The translations under genes were made by a program, and so were the position numbers. From Sanghuangporus weigelae (Eukaryota > Basidiomycota > Agaricomycetes > Hymenochaetales > Hymenochaetaceae): DNA of 64,000 bases. The stretch is taken from contig CP137318.1 in the NCBI GenBank assembly GCA_033182465.1, positions 3,038,001-3,102,000 of the forward strand. Direction: 5' to 3'. Under the pieces are notes generated by a model, which searched no databases, was not told the origin of the DNA, and saw only the letters and a list, made by a program, of their open reading frames with translations. Below, in pieces: positions 49,533-62,627 of the stretch (the first letter of the stretch is position 1; every line of letters begins with the position of its first letter).

Positions 49533-50414
49533 GGTGCTCAGTCGATAACACCGCACCTCGGTCTTGAGGTGTGTTCATGGGCTCGTTACCTTGCATGATC
49601 CACGCCCACGGGCTTTTGCCCAACTAGGAAATCAGGTGATTACGCACACCCACCTAGAGACTCCGCACTTTCCGTTGCTCTTCCGACCACCGACTCAATT
49701 ATATCTCGGATTACGCGTCTTGTACTTCAAGCCTCTGATTGAAACATACGTTCCTATAACAACTTTCTGACGTGGCTTGAAGGGAAGAGAATCTTAACCT
49801 GGATGCTAGCTCAGCTATCAGCCTTAGCCTTTGATACTATCTCATTCTCGGGAGGACTGTTCAAGTCGTGAAGGATCAGCATGAATATCTCGATCTCGTT
49901 CCATGGATGAGAAGATTGATACCATGCCGAACCTCTCTGCCACGTCAGCTGGAAATACAAGTTACCCGTAAATTCACAACGATGGTTTATGCCTACAGTG
50001 GCATCAGAGATGCAGCTATTTTCTGAAATAGCATCCGCGTAATTTTCTTTTTGCCAGCAAAGCATCACGCTTATTTTATATCGTAGCACATGTCGCCTAG
50101 TTGCCCTTCTTACCCGTTTCAGGTGTCTTGTTGGCGACGAGTACTCTGCTGGTGCTTGGCGCACATGTATATCTAGCAAATGCGTTCTGATGCAAGCTGG
50201 CTCGAGGATCTTTCATCCCACAAGCTTTCAATTTTTGTGAGTCACCGATGTTGGATGCCCTGACCGTAATTTTGTTCCTTTATTTTGACATTGGAAGAAG
50301 TTCGCCAGATAAGACCGATGATACGTTGCATATCCCCTAATCATGACCTGGAGTAACTTATAACGGCGCCTTGCTTTGCTTCGATCCTTGTCGATAGTAG
50401 AGCTCAAACTAAGG
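49533..50414. promoter_or_regulatory. Divergent CKA1 / chitinase promoter region
   Basis: 882 bases between two start codons pointing away from each other. Open frames at 49564-49770 (plus) and 49811-50179 (minus) have no recognised content. No distinct promoter motif was identified. Confidence 0.4.
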
Positions 50415-52778
<2,364 letters not shown>

Positions 52779-53117
52779 CTTATTTTCATTGTCTAAAGAG
52801 GGGAAAGAACATGTACTGTATTTGGGATGCTAGCTACAAGAACGAATGAAGTGTTTATTGATACCCAAAGCGGAAATAGTACTGCCGTGTGCAATTCACT
52901 GAAGTGATCCGGGACAGCGAAGGCAATGAGGAATGCGGCTATCGCAAACGATGGGGCTTCGCTGTGCGCATTCGTTAGATTCAGCCGCACGAATGGAAAT
53001 GGTCGGACAAGCAGTACCACTGCATACTCTATCCCCACCACAACTGGGAAAGCAAACTCGACGAACTCTGAGTATTGAAGAATATAGATTTTTGGATAAC
53101 ACTCGGCAGCATCTTGG

Positions 53118-54634
53118 CTAGCGTCCAATTCCACGACGCATAGCTTTATGAGTGCCAGGAAGTACAACCTCCTCAAAGAAATTATAGCCGTGCGTCTTCC
53201 TCGCCCTCAAATCCGCAGCATTGCCATACCCATTTTTCTTCAAAGCACCAACATTAGCATTAGTCCTAACTCCCTCGTTTATCACTGCTCGCTCGGAACA
53301 AAGGTGCAGTTGCTTAAGTCTGTTCAGGAGGTCCGCCGTGTCCGACTCTTTCGCCCTGTCCTTCGCACGATAATTAAGACGCTGATTCTCGAACCTGGGG
53401 CGCTTGAACGTAGATGTAGGCGCGCGAGATCTCAAGTGTCGGACTTCCAGCCCACGCGATACATTCGCCGAAGGCCGGTGCGCAATCCTAGATGTCTTTT
53501 CGACGCCGGATGAAGGCCGAGATTCTAGGTGGTCGCGAATATGATGGGGCCGGTATTCCCAGGGACGACCATCTGCATGTACTGCGCTTGCGTGGACGAC
53601 GTCGAATGCGAATAGCGAACGATCGAGGTGGTGCGCGCGACTGAGGAGGGTGGTGCAAATGACTTGACTTGCGTGCGCATCGTTCGCCGCATCTACGTAC
53701 GTTTGAAAAATATAGGTATCCATCAGCGAGCGTGAACGAAGAACTACAGTAGATTAAGGCGTACACTTTATCTGCTCCTTCGATAAAACATGTTCCTCCC
53801 AATTGCTTCTTCGTGTTCCGTTTTTCAAGAGTGAACGGTTTAAATACACAGAAGCAAGACGCGCAAGACTGATGAATTCCGTAGGGTTACCCGGCCAGCG
53901 CTCGGGGTCCAAAGTACGGGCAAGATATGAAAGCTCTATGCAAGAGCGCACAGTCGCGCCGAAATCTCTATACATGCGCTGCGCATCACCTATTTTGCAG
54001 AGGGTTAGTGAATATTCCCGAAGGCGTGACGATAAAATTGGCGACATACCGAGGATGTTTACACCTGCCTTTAGTATCGTCCCGTCTTTGAGGAAATCAA
54101 TTAGCTTAGTAGGGAACGCTGTATGCGATGACAAAAAGGAATAAAGCAGGTCAAAGATATCTTCATTAGTCTGTATGCTCAAACCACCACTTCTTCGGGG
54201 AAAGAATACGTACCCTCCATAACACTAAGATGCAGGACTAATATCCTCCTAGTTGCTGCGATCTGCACAACAGCGACTGGATTCTCACCGAGAGCAGATG
54301 AGGCACCAGCATTCGGGCGCCACTCGACGTCGAACCCGACCATTTTCTGCACATCCTGCCCAACTTTCCCGTGAAACAGTCGCGCGAGCTCCGTATTCGC
54401 TCTTTCGAGATCGCGTATGTATACGATATCTGGCGGGTTGGTATGCGCGTTGTAGGATAGGACGGGGTCGCGGAATTGATCGAAAGTATCAATATTTGCC
54501 GAGGGAACGCTCGAGAATCGATTATTGTCGCGCTCGTCAGCGTCGGGGCCTTGGTGCCGCGACAGGAGTCCAACGCGGCGATGATGCCCGAGCTGTCTGT
54601 CGGGAATCCGAGCTGTGTTTTTCAACAAGTTCAT
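53118..54634 (-). CDS. DEDD-type 3'-5' exonuclease (WRN-exonuclease-like) with long basic tail
   Basis: Contains the RNase D/WRN exonuclease fold. Exo I is VGFDVEWRPN (Asp and Glu). VAVVQIAATRRILVLHLS follows. Exo II region: ILKAGVNILG then GDAQRMYRDFG (Asp). Exo III: YAANDAHAS (Tyr and Asp, the DEDDy form). SLARLASVYLNRSL lies between. No helicase motifs follow. Instead there is a basic C-terminal part of about 170 residues with APTSTFKRPRFENQ and DLLNRLKQL and a conserved-looking end, FFEEVVLPGTHKAM. Stop at 53118. At least three introns. The start is uncertain: the ATG at 54634 (MNLLKNTARIPDR) lies in the right frame, while the frame upstream to 54676 has only TTG and a stop near 54735. 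Convergent with the chitinase. Confidence 0.82.
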
Positions 54635-54820
54635 CGAGAAAGAACAGTCGAGCGTTGTCGTCCGAGTTGGTATCAAGTCTGTAAGGAACGCCCTTCGGTA
54701 TCGGGTTCTTTCTATGATGGAATAGCCACATTACGTAGGAAGCTTCCTTTCTTCTCTGACGAAACCAGTTCCAGGTCTCAGCGCTTGCGTTTGTCCGCTG
54801 TCCCAGTCCCGCAGCTCGAC

Positions 54821-55330
54821 ATGGCTAGACCTCCCACCCTTGATCACATCGCAGCACGAACGACACTGCTGATAGGCGGCGATACTTTCGTCACAAAAGA
54901 CAGTCATGTCATGCTGCGTTCCAAGTCCGGAATCCCGGGCGTGCGCGCAGTGCAGATACAGCTATACTCGATTCCTGATATTCATTCCGTGTCTGACGCA
55001 GCTGTAAACGCGCGTTTCGATGTTTTCATTGACAACGCCTTTGCGCGTCAGCGTTCGCACAGTAATTCGAGACGATACCAGGAGTTGCTTCAGCGCATCC
55101 CAAGTATCACAGGACGAACAAATCGAGATGGAAATTGTGGTGTTCCGACGGCAATAGATGTTCGAACAAGCGCTTTGAGGGGCACCGAGTTAAATATTTT
55201 CAATCTGATTCCGAGGAGACCTCTGAGTCGTTCCCATCTCGAGTCACCATTAGCGCTGAATATCCTCAGTCAAGCACACAGCTGCGTTCATGTAAGAAGG
55301 TTTAGACGCGCAGTACATTCTTCAGTCTGA
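54821..55330 (+). CDS. Hypothetical ORF, doubtful
   Basis: A long uninterrupted plus frame runs from 54476 to 55330 and overlaps the exonuclease 5' end on the other strand. The first ATG downstream of that overlap is at 54821 (MARPPTLDHIAARTT). It would give 169 residues with Arg-rich composition and no known domain, signal or membrane segment. It may be chance, since antisense frames of coding DNA often stay open, but about 700 bases lie beyond the exonuclease start. Promoter evidence was not seen. Confidence 0.25.
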   Translation: MARPPTLDHIAARTTLLIGGDTFVTKDSHVMLRSKSGIPGVRAVQIQLYSIPDIHSVSDAAVNARFDVFIDNAFARQRSHSNSRRYQELLQRIPSITGRTNRDGNCGVPTAIDVRTSALRGTELNIFNLIPRRPLSRSHLESPLALNILSQAHSCVHVRRFRRAVHSSV

Positions 55331-56171
55331 CTCGGTACGCAGCACGAGAGGGGTGAAGTTGAAGCCAGGGAGAGTTCTTTTCCGACTTCACAGGCACTTC
55401 TGTTGGACCAAAATTAGATGCGGTGCTATGAATTACTCATTTCATTTCAACGTTTTCTTCACGCACATATATAAATATAATACAAGACGAAGACGCCCAT
55501 AATTCCCATCCGGGGCGGGCGTCTAAACCAAAATTTATCGACTCTATATGAATCAATTTCCGAGAATAGACGGTGCAGCTCCGACTGACCGGCTGTGCTA
55601 TTACTGGATCCCTACTAGAATGGCAAGGGGCTGACGAGAGGTGCGGAAGATGGCGATAGACGAGACAACCCAAGTGGCTTGGCACGGGTCATTTGCCGTC
55701 CAGAGGCGATAAATAAATAGCAACAAGACCTGAATGGGCGGCGGCGGAGAAAAGATGGACAAGATGGGTCGTATTTTAGTTACTCAGTACATACAGCCTG
55801 CGCGAGTCTAGTCTGCTATCGATGAAATGAAATGTGATAATAATAAATTCACGCGATCAGCGGGCGGGTGTGTCGTGTCCCAAAATAGACTCACGTCACT
55901 CGTCTTCGTCCTCCTCTTCGTTATGCTCACTGCACGTCTCGCAGCGACGAGGCTGAGCCAGGACAGCAACACGACGAGTACTGCCATGGGGCTCGGCTGA
56001 GCACCTTGTAGAGAAACGGGTAGGATGACGGAGGGAGATATAAAATTAGAAAAAGAGAAACGCCAAGCCCAGGACGAGTGATTCTCAGACTCAAGAGTTA
56101 TTATATTCACTCTCCCTATATCCTATCCTCGCATCCCATCACGGCCCTCTCCAGTTCTTTCCCCTTCTCAA
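55331..56171. promoter_or_regulatory. Upstream region of the gene at 56172
   Basis: 841 bases without a supported gene. Plus-strand C+T-rich sequence at 56110-56170 looks like a leader of the next gene. A 100-codon minus frame (55808-56110) has a hydrophobic stretch, but nothing supports it. Confidence 0.35.
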
Positions 56172-57566
56172 ATGGACACTCCGCCCTACTCTGAGGCTTC
56201 CATCCACCTCTCGCCAGGCCAACATTCAATTCCCGTCAACGGCGACGCCCAGCCTAATGCTGTCGCTCATCCGAACGGCGTCGCACCCCCGGGCCCTAAC
56301 ACCGGTATTGGCTCCGGTCCAGACTCCGGTCCAGTCGACATACGCACTTTATACTCCACGAGCTGGTCTGCCCTCGACGGACCTTCCCCGCCGACTCTCC
56401 GCGAGATCTTGACCGCTTACAAACAAAAAGGCGACGGCGACCGGGACATGCTTCTCGCCATGCTTAACGCAAAGAGTGCTGAGGACCAGGTGTGTTTCAC
56501 GTTTTTATTTTTTGCGTGACTTTGGTGTGCTGATGTTAACTTACATTCTCTAAAGCGTATTGCTTCTCAACTGTCCCTCCGGCGTACAATGATTGAAATT
56601 AATAAGTACACGCTCGAGTCGCGCTCGCCATCGCACTCGCAGCTCCAGTATCCGCAGCAGCATACTTCGTCGAGTGGACATCAAATATACACCTACGTTC
56701 CTGAGGAGCACTACGCCTTGGCAGGCTCGAATCATCAACATCATCAGCAGCAGCATCACGCAGCGTCCGTTTCGCCTCCGGCACCGCACCACGCTTATCC
56801 CTCTGGTTATTCATCCTCTCATAGCCAAGCCACGCGCAGTCATGCGCACCTCCGGGCAGTAGAGTCTCCGCCTCTTTCTGCGGCTACTCAGAAGAGCGTT
56901 CTGTCAGCTACTCGGGCTCGAACTTCATCGCTCGCAGGTTCTCATGCAAGAAGCAGTGTTCGACTCACTGACGCACGATCTCAGATGCAGCCTGTCCCCC
57001 AAAGTCAGAGCCAACGAAGGAAACGACTGCGCCACTCCCGGTCACGCTCACGTTCTCCGGGTCCCATCGCCTCAGCGTCCCCTTCACACCACCGCTCGTA
57101 TACGTACACATACGCTCGATCGCCTCCCGTCTACACGCACTCTGCCCCCCACTCTCATTCCCATTCGGAGGTAGACCCGGAAGCGGAGCGCTCCTCGTAT
57201 AGCTCCGCTTCGGATACTGGTTCACCTCGGAGCGTGCCAAATACATACGTACAGGGCCAAGCGACGGGCCAAGGAGGAGGTTATCCACGAGCGATGGCAA
57301 TTGGATCACTCTTATCCACAGGGGCCAAGGCTGGTGCTAACTCCACTTCGGGCTCTGGTTCACCCTCAAACTTCAGATTGAACGGCTCGAGCGCTAATGG
57401 GGCTGCTCCGAGTAGCTCTGCTGCAGCTCCCGTTGCATCAAGCCGGGTGAAAGAAGAACGCGCGGAGCGAGATCAGGATATGGATACGGAGCAAGGAAAG
57501 GACGAAGCATGGGCTCGCGAACGCGAGCGTAAGCGAGAACAACGCGCCAATCGTGAGGAACGATAG
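56172..57566 (+). CDS. Ser/His/Pro-rich low-complexity protein with conserved helical core, unknown function
   Basis: Two exons, split by an intron at about 56490-56556 with gtgtg...aaag sites. The N-terminal 60 residues are Pro/Gly-rich. A short ordered-looking part follows: PTLREILTAYKQKGDGDRDML and LLAMLNAKSAEDQ, spliced to RIASQLSLRRTMIEINKYTL. This helical block is the piece I would expect to be conserved in basidiomycetes. The rest (56640-57420) is Ser/His/Tyr/Pro-rich and disordered, with SRSRSPGP-type and RKRLRHSRSRSR stretches that resemble SR-like or nuclear-localisation sequences. The C-terminus is highly charged (KDEAWARERERKREQ). I do not recognise a named family. The long open frame and clean intron make the gene itself likely. 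Confidence 0.75.
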
Positions 57567-60498
57567 TTAGTTCACAAGCGACGCGGTCCCTTCTGAAAAA
57601 GTGTAAAATGATGGTTTGTCTCGAGATGAAACTAAGTTATTATGTGCATGGTTCCCCGTGCTTTTTTTATCATCTTTCCTGTCCTTCCACCGCGTCTATC
57701 TACTATCTATGTTGAATCTGTCTTTTACGCATTGTATGCGAAATCTGCTTTCATCTCTGTCCCCTCTACGAGTATTCCTTTCCCCTTGGTTTCTTTGTCG
57801 GTATAGTGTATCGTCTTTCTGTATTCTCGACGCTGAACAAAAATCGCGTATTTTCCGTGCCTTTGCCGCTATCTAAAGTGGACTTCTTCGCCGAGAATGC
57901 ACAAGACATTCGTATGTATTGCGATTGCCAGCGCAACGATTCCCCAGCCTCCGAAGAAATCTAAAAAGTTAGGGACAAAAACCAAGAACTTGTATAGGAT
58001 TAACTTGTCCACAAGACCAAGAAAGGGATCCCGATCCTGATCCTGGACCCGGGGTAAAGAGAAAGCGCGAGCGGTGGCTTGTCCAATAGATAATGAATCC
58101 ATATTATTATCGAATCGAATATCAATACATATCTATACATTTTATTAGTTGGAACGTCCAGTCAGGCCGTACGGCGCCAGTCCAGCGCCTCCTGCTTTCA
58201 GTTAGCGACCCCATACTAACTCGGATTAGTTGGATTGGTTTGACCCAAAGACACCGACGGAATCGTTGTTTTGGTCATGTCGGTAATAAGCTCTTAGCTA
58301 TGGGCAAAGAAGCCGGTACACTCGCAGCGCAGAAATAGAATAGAAAACACCCCCTGGGCAATTGCTAATAAGCAGTTTATTATTACTGCTTACGTTTCGC
58401 GGTTGTGTACAGCAGTTTCCTTGGCGCTCGTTGCGTGCGTCGATAGCTTGGCCCTATGTTGCCTGGAGAGTTGTCAGTAAGTTACCAAGCCGCTAAGAGA
58501 ACTGCGGGTAGTAGACGGAGTACGGGAAATCCGACAGACACGTTTTTTCTCGGCCGGGTCCTGATCTAAGTATAGAAAGAAGTCACTCATTATATCATTT
58601 TGCGACCAAAAAGAGTCATCGCCTGAAAGAAGGAAGGAAACTTGAGCCGAAAACTTACTTTCCTTTCGCTTTTAATTCCAAATCCGGGCTGGGGAAGGAC
58701 TTCCGTCCCAAGGAAGCAGCGCCAAGCACAAGGGTCGCTTGTGAGAGTTTCTTTTTACATGTGCCAGTGCCACTAAGGTTTGAAGAAAGGAGGCCGAGCG
58801 GGGCTGATTCTCCGATGACCTTGGGCTATACATAACTCGTACGCAAGGGAAACTTAACTTTAGATTAGAAGAAAAGAAGTAGGGATACGTTTGAATTGGC
58901 TCGAACGCATATGCGTATCTTTTCTGAATTGGGGCGTGTTCACCCAATTTTGCCCAGGGTTATAGATAGAAAGTATTGAATCATATCGATAAGGTCCATT
59001 ACGCATTTAGCCTACACGCAGGATCCCTCGTGGGCGATTTGAAAGAAAGTGTAAGAATAACTTGCTTGCAGGCTGAGGAGGATGGGTAGAACACGTACGT
59101 ACGTCCCGAAATCTCGGGATTAGATGAAGATGACGAGTGAATAAATGCCATAATGTCATCGAGTCTACAAACTTTCCGAATGCTCGTATCTTGCCAAGAT
59201 CGAGGGATAATACCAATAGACACCGTACACGAGGAAACTGACACCTGAGATAGTCTTGGAAGTATCGGCACCGCTCGATTCTCGCGGTAAGTTTCCGGGC
59301 AGGCTGCGAAAAAAAGAAAAAATCCCGTTCATACGAGGCCAAAATTGGACCTGCCATCCTACCAAGAGTCTCATGGTCACTGGGCAGCAGCCACTGAGTT
59401 TTCACACCTCGCAATCGGCGCCCACGGAACCGGGCCTCTCCATTCAGTGCTGTTCTAAGTAAAATGTAAGATCATGATCATCATGGCCCTCTTCTGGCAA
59501 GGCCATCCATATCACGCTCTATCCTTGTGTATCAGACGGATCTGTTAAGGACCGATCAGGACCTGTGCAGAAGAGAGATGCTGGCGTGCATACTCTCACA
59601 CACATCATTTGATGGGTATAGCAGATATGATCGCGCGATACTGATGTGTTCTTAGATGGAGATGGAATGATTTGAGTGAGCGACTGAGCGATTCGGATAA
59701 CTGAGTTGAAACTCCACCGGTGGGAGCTGATGAACATGCCAAGACCAGAAGCAGGAGAGAAGAGCTCTTGCTGGATACGACGGGAGATCGTATAGAGTAA
59801 GATGACCAGGGTTAAAAATAACTACTACTGACTCTCGCATGTCCTCCGCGGAAATGTTTGATGTGGTTTGCAGGAATTAACCGTGACCTAGAATATCAAT
59901 ACGCTGGATGTACATGTTACTTCTCCGTAAAGAAGAAACATGGAATCTATAGCCCTCTTGGGTTACCGGGAAGAAGAGCCGGAGTGAGGTCCGAAAATAG
60001 GTTCTCGTGAGAATGTGCGAAGCATAAAATAAATGCATCCGCTTTGCTCTTGTTTACATCGAATTCTCGCTGGTGACGAATTAGTGCATCACCATCTATA
60101 TGTCCTGCCATTTGTTCACCCCTCTTGTTGTGGAGAACTTGGGGCAAACCTGGACCGGTGCCTACTAAAATTCGTAATCCTCCGGTTAAGCTTGACCAAA
60201 ATAAGCAACTACCAATGACAAAGGGCCGAGAAGTGTGGGTCCAATGACGCAATTACTCCATTTGGCTGATCTGTGGTTCTTCCATGGGCCCTTGTTAAAT
60301 ACGCGCTCAGTCTCAAAGTTTACTGCTTCCACTTCATCCAGTTCTCTCCCCTTTTCTACTTCCGTCGCATCCTCTTGAAAAATACGTGCTCAACTCTGCT
60401 TCACTCGTCCTCTCGCTGTTGACTTTCGGTTAAACTGTTACAATCCTTCAATCTCTCCGATCATCTTAGCATACACTCCACCCTCCCGTACGACAAAT
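57567..60498. other. 2.9 kb without a supported gene
   Basis: Largest gap in the window. Minus frames at 58672-58947, 59007-59414 and 59947-60252 and several plus frames are open for 80-135 codons but show no domains, ATG/splice consistency or family match. A short perfect inverted repeat lies at 58369-58392. The plus strand at 60330-60480 is C+T-rich and looks like the leader of the gene at 60499. A non-coding transcript could lie here but cannot be shown from sequence. Confidence 0.35.
58369..58392. repeat. Short perfect inverted repeat
   Basis: Arms TAAGCAGT (58369-58376) and ACTGCTTA (58385-58392) flank an 8-base AT loop. It could be a hairpin in RNA or a dimer site. Such short repeats also arise by chance. 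Confidence 0.35.
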
Positions 60499-60759
60499 AT
60501 GCCAGACAACACTGAGATCGCGAAGAAACGCTATTCGCAACAGCTCGCTGCTTATACGCGCCAGCAATTCCGTGTCGCACAATCTGCACAAGAGGCTGCG
60601 CGAGCCGCTAATGGTCCCAATGGAGACTCACGCCCTCGGGCTGCTGGTGGTGAAGACGCGGGCCGCCGTCGCTCTCGCTCTGGAGACAGTCACCGTGCTC
60701 GTAACTTCCGCGTTATTGATTTTGCCCAAAATGCACCGCTTGTCAACGGCACTGCATAA
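60499..60759 (+). CDS. Small basic/disordered protein, 86 residues, unknown function
   Basis: Single exon from ATG 60499 to TAA at 60757-60759. The N-terminal half is helical (AKKRYSQQLAAYTRQQFRVA, then AQEAARAA). A Gly/Arg-rich middle (GRRRSRSGDSHRARN) looks disordered and could serve RNA or membrane contact or phosphorylation. The end is FRVIDFAQNAPLVNGTA. No signal peptide, no membrane helix. The upstream region has the strong C+T-rich leader seen in well-expressed basidiomycete genes, which supports it as real. I do not recognise the family. Confidence 0.6.
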   Translation: MPDNTEIAKKRYSQQLAAYTRQQFRVAQSAQEAARAANGPNGDSRPRAAGGEDAGRRRSRSGDSHRARNFRVIDFAQNAPLVNGTA

Positions 60760-61564
60760 AGTACATCACCTTAAGCTTTGTTTTTCAAAAGTAAGTAGTT
60801 TTACAAATTGCCTGTGCAGGTTCTAACTCCTATGCAGTGGAAAACACCTCTTCGTCATGTATTAGATGTCTACGAATCTTTGACATAAGACCTCAATACT
60901 GGTAGCTAAACGGCGACACTACTGCCATCGCAACGCCTCGTACATAATATCATCGTGACATTTTCGCACTGCATAAGCCGGAGTTTCCTCATTTCATATT
61001 CATTCTCAAATCACTTCATACTTCATACATGGACACATGCATCGCAAGCACTGCCTGTACAAGTATGACCTTGCATTGATACTGCATTGATACTGCTTTC
61101 GGATTTCATTTTCCATTTACTGTATTTCGAGTGACCCTCAATTCTCATGCGTGCATCCTCGGTAGTTAATCGCCTCGAGGTGCTCGGTCGCAGAGTCTCC
61201 AATGTACTTTTATTACATGCAATGTTGTAGACAAATAGACAACATCATAAATGTATATAAATTATGTGGATTAACAGAGCCGAAGAGCAGAGCTGAAACG
61301 CCTTTGACAAGCTTGCTTTCTTCACCGACTGAGGATGTGGCAAGTATCGCACCGAACGAACGGCATTTCGTCATTCAAGTGAGTTCTGATATACACGCTG
61401 TGGTGTAACTTTTAGACTAATGACGACACGTTTGTGGGAGAGATTTGCGCTTCCGTCATAGTGATTACAGAATCGGTACTGAACATCATACAGCAAAAAC
61501 GTAATCCGTGGCGGATGGCGTAGTAAGGCGATATCCGTACCATGGTAAGTAGTAATTAAGTCAG
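60760..61564. other. Spacer without a gene
   Basis: About 800 bases, T/A-rich, holding 3' ends of the two facing genes. A small tandem copy of TACTGCATTGA is seen near 61079-61100. Nothing else. Confidence 0.35.
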
Positions 61565-62316
61565 TCAGGAGTCGGACCAGATGCCCACCCCAAGCAAACC
61601 TGCCCAGGTTCCCGATTCCGGGAGCTGTCCCAGGAGGAAATGTAGCACCACATCTTCAGCGGATACGCTAAATGCGAAGCTATGAGAGAGTTTGGTGAGG
61701 AGCGAGGCAAGGAGTTGCACGTCTGCGTCTTGAGCGGAGGCTTTGAAAGCGACGGGTGCACGAGTCTCTGACGATATGGGAAGCGGCATAATCTTGAGGA
61801 TACTTGTTTAATCTCCAATACACCAACCAACCATATCATCATGAAGTAAGAATTGCATACCTTTGAAGAATGTAATGAGTCTAGTCCTAGACTGGATAAC
61901 ACCGCTCCCGCCTTCTTTTCGACTCCATCCTCAGGGTTGATCTCCACACTTCCCGCAGATAGCAGAAGGCCAACGTCCGCGTACTCGTCGCTCTCGCTCG
62001 CGTGGCCTGCAAGAACGCTGGAGCAAGTATGTGCCGGTGCTGCAGCTCGCGCCGATTCTGCAATTTCTCTGACAAGTCCCAAGCTGCTCCCTTCATCAAT
62101 AGTTCTCTTGGAGTCTGAGTCAAGTATGATAATGAAGGACGAGACGTCGAGTTTCAGCTGTTTCTGCGCTTGCGAACTGCAGAGAATCCGCACGGCGTTG
62201 ATGGTTTTCGCGACAGCATCTATATCATCGAATGAAGTGTTTGCACTCGCTGTACTATCGAAGTTCTCAAGAGGGATGTAGCCAGATACAGTATCTATGA
62301 TCTTTTGCGCGGGCAT
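61565..62316 (-). CDS. Conserved-looking protein of about 225 residues, unknown function
   Basis: Two exons. Exon 1 runs from ATG 62316 (MPAQKIIDTVSGYIPLENF) through KTINAVRILCSSQAQKQL and DVSSFIIILDSDSKRT to GLDSLHSSK. An intron at about 61800-61857 (gtatgc...caag) joins IMPLPISSETRAPVAFKA. The end is SAEDVVLHFLLGQLP then GLLGVGIWSDS. The pattern of a beta strand (SSFIIIL) followed by helices suggests an alpha/beta soluble fold. No signal or membrane segment. I do not recognise a family; a small assembly-factor or adaptor role would be a guess. It is divergent from BIO2, with 311 bases between starts. Frame continuity over the intron supports it being real. Confidence 0.65.
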
Positions 62317-62627
62317 TTTTTTTGTTTCGATTTAGGGTGTTGTTGAATGAGAGTCTATGACGAAACGCGTTGATCTCATTGATAGGCCCGCCGCCAAGAT
62401 GATCGGCAATCATTGATAGGTGTTATGTAATTCAACGATCGATCTCCTTCGAGGGGATTTAGGATTTCTTCCAAACCAAATCTTCACCTGATTCCGAGTC
62501 GTCCACTCTTACTCCGGCGCATATACGAACCTCTGCAGGTGACGGTCGACAGAGGGTTTCATCAAACCGTCGCTCCCTAAGATATTACTCTCTCGAGCTC
62601 ACTTGGACGGTATTTGGCGTCTTCCAT
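62317..62627. promoter_or_regulatory. Divergent promoter upstream of BIO2
   Basis: 311 bases between the starts of the unknown gene (minus) and BIO2 (plus). A poly-T/A run lies beside the minus start (62317-62324). No distinct motif was recognised. Confidence 0.4.

Noticed and set aside
52793-53176. 127-codon minus frame between chitinase and exonuclease, with hydrophobic segments
   Set aside because: It starts inside the 3' end of the exonuclease gene in another frame and has no family match.
55808-56110. 100-codon minus frame with a hydrophobic stretch
   Set aside because: It ends against the leader of the 56172 gene and shows no family features.
59007-59414. 135-codon minus frame in the largest gap
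   Set aside because: No domain, no consistent start, and competing frames in the same place.
61561-62316. Longer unspliced reading (251 residues) of the gene at 61565-62316
   Set aside because: The unspliced reading crosses a clear intron and ends in low-quality sequence; the spliced reading ends in a better-formed hydrophobic-helical C-terminus.
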